A DNA stretch of 64,000 nucleotides from Dendrobium chrysotoxum (lineage: Eukaryota > Streptophyta > Magnoliopsida > Asparagales > Orchidaceae). Shown one piece after another: positions 57,143 through 64,000 of the stretch. Position 1 is the first letter of the stretch, and every line of letters begins with the position of its first letter. A model generated the notes under the pieces. That model saw only the letters and a list, made by a program, of their open reading frames with translations, was not told where the DNA came from and did not search any database. A program made the position numbers and the translations under genes. The stretch spans positions 54,294,873 to 54,358,872 of the forward strand of contig CM034300.1 of the NCBI GenBank assembly GCA_019925795.1, written 5' to 3'.

Positions 57143-58616
57143 TGAAAGTTTGTGAGGGTGATTAAACCCTAAAGAATTAGTCCCGAGGCTAACCAAGAGA
57201 GGGAGGGGCGGTGAATTGGATATTTAAAAAATTCTTTAACAAAAAAGGAAAAATATTTATATCTTGTAGCAAAAAAAATTAAATCAACAATAAAAAGGTT
57301 AATCAGAGATTTCACCAATGTAGTTAATCACAGTAAAAGTAAAGTGTGAAAAATAATTAGAAAGAACACACCAGATTTTATAGTGGTTCAGTCAACCTGA
57401 CCTATGTCCACTCCTTGGAGGCACCCTCCGAGTATTGCACGAAACCTATAGTGTCTCTCCTTTTGCCCCCACAGCAAGACGGAGAAGCGCTTATAAAATT
57501 TTTCCACCGACCAAGAGAGGCAGAGGACCTAGAATCCTTTTTACCCTCCTGGTGAGACATAGAACCTGGAATCACTTTCACCTTCCTTTGTGCGGTGGAG
57601 GAGTCAGGTCCTTTGACACCAAAGAGATCTTCTTCTTCCCAAAACTTCCCTCAAGATGAATCTTGAATCCGATGGTACTAAGGTGCAAGCTTGCTGGAGT
57701 AATCGTGTGAAACCCCCTCTACACTCTCTTGAAACCCCCTCCAAGGATCTTCTCCCTCTCAAACTTCGTCCTTTCCTCTCTCCCTTTTAAGGCTCTCTCT
57801 TTAAGTTTTCTCCAAAAGAAAAATGTCTCAATACATGCTGAAGACACTTACAATGTCTTTGGAGAAAGCTTAAATAGAGGGCTTTGAAAAACCCTAGAAA
57901 TTTAATTCTGACATAAGATTGTCTTGTACGATTAGTTTAAAACAGCCCCTTTCAGCTAGCATGATTAGTATTGCCCTGTACGATTAGTTTAAGTATTTTG
58001 TACTAATCATCCAAGATGATTTATGATCATCCAAAATGATCAAAATATCAAATTAAGTAGATTTGATTGACTAATTATATGACTAATTTATGTAAAATTA
58101 TCATAGATCATCCAGTACATTGTAGATCATCCTGGATGATTAGCACAAAAATTCAGTTTTAAAATCTTACCTAAATTATGATTGGTAGCTAGGGTTTTGA
58201 GATCATAATAGATCATCCAGGATGATGTAAATCATCCAGGATGATTAGTTCAATGAGTAGATCATACAATATGATATAAATCATATAGTATGATTAGTTC
58301 AACGTTTGAACATCTGGTTTTGACTCAATCTCATTTCCCCTGAGTGTGTGTGTGCATGATCACTAAGCAAGCATACACCCTTATAGGACTTGACTCAGGA
58401 AATCAAAAGTACATCAATGAATATTACAAATATCTTTTTAATATAGCCTATTCTACCCAATATTGAGCCTTATATCTTCATTAGATGGTGCATAATGTTT
58501 CTGAAATGTTAGTATACACACAAAAAATATACACTATAAATATTAGGAGACATAATGATGTTAGCCATAATATTTATTATCATTAAAATATAAACTCGTG
58601 AGCCCGAGTCATAATA
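57143..58616 (-). repeat. 3' LTR of gag-only element
   Basis: 1474 bp. Its outer (low-coordinate) edge TGAAAGTTTGTGAGGG is next to target duplication TATCA; its inner edge abuts ATCTCCCCCTTTTGA (polypurine tract on the minus strand). Palindrome array 57910-58300, mostly ATCATCCAGGATGAT; TATTTAA on the minus strand near 57870. Confidence 0.9.
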
Positions 58617-59284
58617 ATCTCCCCCTTTTGATGATGGCAAATATTATTGGTTGAGTTTATAAATTAAACATATTTTCTTCTAATCTCCCCCTCACTAAGA
58701 TAATTATATTCAAAATAGAAGAAATTAAAATTTTATTTTTTATTATTTTCAAATTTATTTAAAAAATTTATATAATAGATAAACAAATACAAATAGCCAC
58801 ATACATTCTCCCCCTTTGATATTATAAAAAAAAAGAGCAAACATAGAGAAAAGAAAATGACACAAATAAAAACAAACTAAAGATCAAACAGACCCTGATC
58901 AGGTGAAGGTGATGTTTAGAAGAATCAGTTTGAAATTTTAATAAATTTTCTTAGAATGAGAAAGTTACCTCATGATTTTATTCAAAAACTTTATAAGGCA
59001 TGTATTGACAATGCATAACCCAAAAAGGTTAGAGATTCAGAATTTATTAATCCAAGCTTAGGTTCTTTAAAGGCTTAACTCTTTTTTAAGCAAATATCTA
59101 AATCATGGAATAAATTAGAGAAGGAAACAATAATCTTTTCAAAACTCGTTGCATGAAGTATATCTAATAGAAGATTAATACAAAATGTTGAATCAAGAAT
59201 CATGATTTTCAAACTCAAGTATCAAAAGTATTAATACACAGAAGGGTTTTCTTAAGATTTAAGAAATATAAGAAAGGTAAGCTA

Positions 59285-59430
59285 ACTCATTATGGGCACA
59301 TTTTGTGACTCTTTATTAATTTTTGGCGCACTTTGTACATCTTTTGATTTTTGATATACTTTACGCATCTTTTCATTTTAGCGTCATTGCGCATATTTTC
59401 AGCTTTGGGCTCATTTTGTACTTCTTTTCT
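59285..59430. repeat. Stem-loop array, third locus
   Basis: GGGCACATTTTGTGACTC, GGCGCACTTTGTACATC, GATATACTTTACGCATC and TTTGGGCTCATTTTGTACTTC units, each followed by TTTT-rich spacers, as at 48480-48660. Confidence 0.7.
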
Positions 59431-60125
59431 TCATGTAAATATACTTCCTTTCTACATTTTTAAAGACTAAAGCAAACTCGATCCAGTGATAAAAATGAAT
59501 AACTTGATTAAGAAAATTATGAAGTGGATTCATCAAATTGCAAAAAATCCCTATGAAATAGAAAAAATGTAGGGAGATGAAAAAAGTTGAATTTCAAAAT
59601 TCAATTTATAATTTGATGCAGATTTTGAATCAAAAGTGAAAGTCTCATTAAAGAAATGAGATGGAGTTAAAATCATGAGTTTCCTTCCTTTGACTGATCT
59701 TAGAGAAGTCTACCACTACTTCCATAAAATTTCAAGAAAATAAGAGGTAAATTTTTCATGTTTAGAAAAAAATGATCTTTGAAAAGTAATTTAATTTTCT
59801 AAAGCATATACGAAATAAAATGTGATATGTGTGTGTTAATCAGAGAAACTACACAAAAAATTTATGGAAAAATAAAACATAAGATAAAAAATATAAATAT
59901 TTTTTTTCAACATAGAATCATAAAGAAAAGCATCATAAAGAAAAGCATAAAAAATAAACATATCCATAATGAATAAAAATATTTACGCACACATTAATAA
60001 CAAAAATAAACAAACGCATAAACAAAACTTTATTCATCATTATTTTGGTCCTGGTCTGATGATTCCGAAGCTAGGTCTACCTAGGAGATTTTTTGCTTTT
60101 TATCATTTGCCCTTATTGCAATTTA

Positions 60126-61060
60126 CTAATTTTTATCCTTTTTCTTCATAGGAAGAGTTTTTAAATTAGGGCACTCATTTTTTATATATCTGAATTTCCT
60201 ACATCTAAAGCAAATAATATCAGAAGAAATATTAACATTCTTACAATTTTTACCTTTGTTCCACTTTTGTTGTTGCTTATACTTGTGCTTTAATAGACTT
60301 TTCAATTTGCTTGTTATTGATACTAACTCTTCACTTTCATCTTCTACTAAGCCACTCTCATCCATGCCTTCAGCTTTTAGTACTGTAGTTTCACCTACAT
60401 CCAAAAACTTTTGACCCAATAGGCAATGAGTGAGCCAATTAGATTATCAATAGAATATTCATTCAAATTTTTTGATTCATAAATAGCAATGACTTTGGCA
60501 TAAAACTTATCAAGTAGATAACATAGAATTTTATTATCCTTTTTAAATTTTTAAAATTCTTTACCTAAAGCATGTAATGATGTTACAAGTCGAGTAAACC
60601 TAACATACATATCTAGGATAGTTTCATAAGGTTTTATGCAAAATAGTTCATAATCTTACATTAAAATGTTCAATTTAGATTACTTGACTTCATTAGTACT
60701 TTCGTATGTAATGCACAGTTTATCCCAAATTTTCTTGCCAGTAGTATATATAAAGATTCTCATACAATCATCAGAATTCAAAAACACAGAAAAAAGAATT
60801 CAAACATTTAGCATTCAATTAGGCATTGATTTGCTCTACACTACTAATTCAATAAAAGGAATATTAGTTTTGATTCTATCTATAATACGTGATGGTATAG
60901 AATAATAGTTTGAACCATATGCCGCATTCGATAATCAATTGATTGCAAGAAAGTAGACATGAGAATTTTTCAAAAATCAAAAGAAATATTTTCAAATAAA
61001 GGTGGTCATGTGATTGAATATCCTTCTATAATATTATGATTTTCAAAGTTAACTATTAAT
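60126..61060 (-). pseudogene. Gag remnant of the short element
   Basis: Minus-strand gag related to 52349-54141. Near 61040 it reads VNFENHN, then YSIT-stop-PPLFENISF, the start codon having decayed. The distal open part (60419-60126) contains LKSLLKHKYKQQQKW and the zinc knuckle CFRCRKFRYIKNECPN. It ends soon after the knuckle; the coiled-coil extension and all of pol are missing. Confidence 0.8.
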
Positions 61061-61100
61061 CAAAATTCAAAAGTTTTCAAAAACTTAATTTATGAACCTC

Positions 61101-61112
61101 ACTCTGATACCA
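61101..61112 (-). other. Primer-binding site of the short element
   Basis: The minus strand reads TGGTATCAGAGT, matching the initiator tRNA-Met site except for the last base, one base inside the LTR. Confidence 0.9.
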
Positions 61113-61113
61113 C

Positions 61114-62574
61114 TTAAAAGTTTATGAGGGTGGCTAAACCCTAAAGAACTAGTCCTGTGACTAACCAAGATGGGGGTGAATTGGATATTTAAAAAATTCT
61201 TTGATAAAAAGAAACATATTTTTATATCTTGTAGCAAAAATGAATTAAATTAATAATAAGAGATTAATCAGAGATTTCACTCATGCAATTAATCATCGTA
61301 AAAATAAAGTACAGAAAATAATCAGAAAGAATAAACCAGATTTTACAGTGGTTCGATCAACCCGACCTACATCCACTCCTCGGAGGCACCCTCTGAGTAT
61401 TGCACTAAACCTATCTCTCCTTTGCCACAGTATGGCGGAGAAGCCCTTACAAAATCTTTCCACCGACCCATTGAGGCAGAGGACCTGGAATCCTTTTCAC
61501 CCTCTTGGTGAGGTAGAGAACCTGGAATCACTTTCACCTACCTCGATGCCGCGGAGGAGCCAGGTCCTTTAACACCAAAGATATCTTCTTCTTCCCCAAA
61601 CTTCCCTTAAGATAAACCTTGAATTCGATGGTACTAAGGTGCAAGCATGCCGGAGCAACCGTATGAAACCCCTCCACACTCCCTTGAAACCCCCTCTAAG
61701 GATCTTCTCCCTCTCAAACTCTGCCCTTTCCTCTCCCCCTTTCATGTCTCTCTCTTCAAGTTTTCTCCAGAAGAAAACTGACTCAATGCATGCTAAAGAC
61801 ACTTACAATATCTTTGAAGAAAGCTTAAATAGAGGGCTTTAAAAAACCCTAGAAATTTAATTTTGGCATCAAAGATCATCCAGGACGATCGTGTCCTGTA
61901 CGATTAGTTTAAAACAACCCCTTTTAGCCAGTACGATCAGCATTGCCCTATACGATTAGTTCAAGTATTTTGTACTGATCATCCAGGATGATTTGGGATT
62001 ATCCAGTATGATCAGAATATCAAATTAAGTAGATTTGATTGACTAATTACATGACTAATTTAGGCAAAATTATCATTGATCGTTCACTATGATGTAAATC
62101 ATCCTAGACAATTACCACAAAAATTTAATCTTAAAATCTTGCCTAAATTATGATTGGCAGTTAGGGTTTTGAGATCGTAATAGATCATCCAGAATGATAT
62201 AAATCATCCAGGATGATTATTTCAATTAGCTGATCTTACAGTATGATATAAATCATATAGTATGATTAGTTCAACATTTGAACTTCTAGACTCAATCTCA
62301 CTCCCCCTGAGTGTATGTGTGCATAATCACTAAGCAAGCATACACTTTTACAGGACTTGACTCAAGAAATCAAAAGTATATCAATGAATATTATAAATAT
62401 CTTTATAGGATATGCAATCTTGAGCCTTATATCTTCATTTGATGGTGCATGATGTTCCTGAAATGTTAGTACACACACAAACAAATATACACTATAAATA
62501 TTAGGAGACATAATGATATGAGCCATAATGTTTGTTATCATCAAAACATAAACTCGTGAGCCCGAGTTGTAACA
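61114..62574 (-). repeat. 5' LTR of gag-only element
   Basis: 1461 bp, paired with 57143-58616, with its outer edge TGTAACA-type next to TATCA. Palindrome array 61870-62275. Confidence 0.9.
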
Positions 62575-62579
62575 TATCA

Positions 62580-62963
62580 TATGAAATACTAATTAGTTCT
62601 CCTATTCCATAAATAATTAAAATGATGTTTTTAATATTACTAGATCTTGATTTAATGTATATAGTGGCTAGATGTGTAGTTAAAGTTAGATGTAATGTGG
62701 AGCCTCGACAAAGAGAAGTAGGCATAACCAGGAATATTGAATTAGTATGTGTCATGCCTAGGTATAGGGTATGAAATAAACTAAAATCTTATGGAGATGA
62801 AATAAGCATAAAAAGTTGATAGACATCCTTTATTCATATAAGCTTGATAAAGATTTAGGAATGCATATGCTCTGAATAACATTACAATTTAAAAAAAATT
62901 ATTCGAAAAATATGTTATTTACATTCATTAATCCAAAAAATTATATCCATATAGTGTATTTAT
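62580..62963. other. Short spacer, nothing recognised
   Basis: AT-rich sequence between two SIRE-family LTRs of opposite orientation; no gene seen. Confidence 0.5.
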
Positions 62964-64000
62964 TATTGCGAATCTAGTTTCAAGGACTATGATTTTGATG
63001 ATAGCAAATATTTCTATTTCTGGTTGATTGTCTAATCTTTCAGGTCCGCAGGATCAATTACAAATTTAAGCCACCCCAAGATCGAGTTAGTATATTTTGT
63101 AATTCAAGTCCAATGTACTCTTTTCATCTTTATTAAGTCAAATGTAATGTAAAGGATCCCTTAGCTAAGTAACCTTGCACACACACACTCAGGGAGAGTT
63201 TTTGAGTGATTTAGTATTTCTCTTAAAGAAGATCATACTATACAAATTTTTCATCATACTATACGATAGGTCATTAATAAACAGGCTTACAGTTAATTTT
63301 GAATGATTAGTTTTGAGAACTAATCATACTATACGATCCCTATCGTACTGTACCATTTGAAAAAACCCTAGCCGCAAGGATTATTTTGATAAGATTTTAA
63401 TTTTTAGTTTTTGAACTAATCGTACTGTACGATGTCAATTGTACTGTACGATCATCTGAAATCTTGCCAAAATTATCCCCCGTAATCAGGCAATTAAATA
63501 TTAGTTTCTTAATTATATTTGATCGTACTGTACGATGTCAATCATACGATATGATGGATAGAGATAATTTTGGATCGTCCCGTAGATCGTACCAGACAAA
63601 ACCATGATTTTTGTACTAATCATCCCGGACGATTTTTATATCATACCGGACGATGGACTGAAATGAACTAATCATACTGTACGAATCATACAATACGGGA
63701 TGATGGATAGAGATAAATTTTATTCATCCCATAGATCTTCCTGTACAAACATTTGAGAATACGTTGATCGTACTGTACGATCTATGGATCGTACTGTACG
63801 ATGTTCGTAAAATTTGTGAACTGTTCGTTTGCTCTTGTACTGGATGACACTGTTTTTGAATTGATCGTACTATATAATATTGGATCGTACTGTATGATCA
63901 GCATCATCAAATTAAATTTTAGGGCACTTTTTGAGCTCTCCTTCTTAAGATCTCTTTTGTTCAATTGTTGAGATCTTTTGCCACTTTCCTTTCTAGAGAA
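62964..64000 (+). mobile_element. SIRE-family LTR on the plus strand, cut by window edge
   Basis: It begins TATTGCGAATCTAGTTTCAA, matching the minus-strand LTR start TGTTGCAAATCTGGTTTCAA, and continues through TTGATGATAGCAAATATT, CTTAGCTAAGTAACCTTGCA and CACACACACTCAGGGAGAG, all inverted relative to 45780-45995. A palindrome array occupies 63230-63900. It is most likely the 5' LTR of a third element lying mainly to the right. Confidence 0.85.
63230..63900. repeat. Palindrome array, ATCGTAC-N-GTACGAT subtype
   Basis: Copies such as GATCGTACTGTACGATC, ATCATACTATACGAT and ATCATCCCGGACGAT. Arms use GTAC instead of GTCC, so both arms have changed together relative to the other LTRs. Confidence 0.85.

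Larger units (their letters stand above)
57143..62574 (-). mobile_element. Gag-only SIRE-family derivative (TR-GAG-like), 5-bp target duplication
   Basis: A 5432-bp element with LTRs 57143-58616 and 61114-62574 and a perfect target duplication TATCA (57138-57142, 62575-62579). The internal 2.5 kb holds a primer-binding site, degraded gag with zinc knuckle, a stem-loop array, the edge of an env-like 3' part near 58900 and a polypurine tract. Protease, integrase, RT and RNase H are absent. The LTRs share blocks with 44330-45995 (CTAGTCC with GGCTAACCAAGA; AATTAGAAAGAACACACCAGATTTTATAGTGG). Such an element would need enzymes from a full-length relative. Confidence 0.9.

Overview
The window is nuclear DNA of a flowering plant; I cannot name the species from sequence alone. 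It has one intact-looking host gene with GT-AG introns, embedded in layered retrotransposons (Ty1-copia, Ty3-gypsy, LINE, SINE) and DNA-transposon MITEs. There are no operons, CRISPR arrays or prokaryotic signals, and I saw no rRNA or tRNA gene.

Layout. 1-10312: a decayed minus-strand Ty3-gypsy element. It shows the start of its 3' LTR (1-395), a 117-bp tandem array (396-1000), integrase/RNase H remnants (1000-2660), a gag-like remnant (3440-4850) and a long 5' LTR/leader whose outer end (9913-10312) repeats 1-395. 10313-11292: a 5'-truncated LINE abutting that LTR. 12330-12410: promoter elements of the host gene. 12790-26645: the host gene, a kinesin-8 (KIN8B-like) motor of 731 aa in seven exons. 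Its 9.9-kb second intron holds a gypsy relic with a complete copia element inside it (19094-23968, perfect 5-bp target duplication), which itself carries a LINE scrap. 27822-30527: a minus-strand LINE. 30528-37350: a second copy of the gypsy LTR/leader family. 37351-39784: tandem Tourist-like MITEs, a hAT-like element inserted in one of them, and a tRNA-derived SINE. 40760-42090: a degenerate 29-bp minisatellite. 43400-44020: a 174-bp tandem repeat. 44330-55896: a SIRE/Maximus-type copia element (minus strand) with gag, pol and an extra env-like ORF. 57143-62574: a shorter relative keeping LTRs and gag but no pol. 62964-64000: a third LTR of that family on the plus strand, running off the window.

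How it fits together. Only the kinesin is likely to make a conventional host protein; all transposon coding regions contain stops, frameshifts or deletions. The nesting gives relative ages: gypsy relic, then a 237-bp duplication, then copia in intron 2; MITE before hAT; MITE before LINE.

The least expected structure is in the SIRE-type family. Its LTR U3 regions carry dense arrays of a 15-bp palindrome (ATCGTCC-N-GGACGAT and decayed variants) directly upstream of a TATA box, and a similar array plus TATA box sits just upstream of the env-like ORF, as if that ORF had its own LTR-like promoter. The gypsy LTRs independently carry palindromic TTGACC/GGTCAA arrays upstream of their TATA box.
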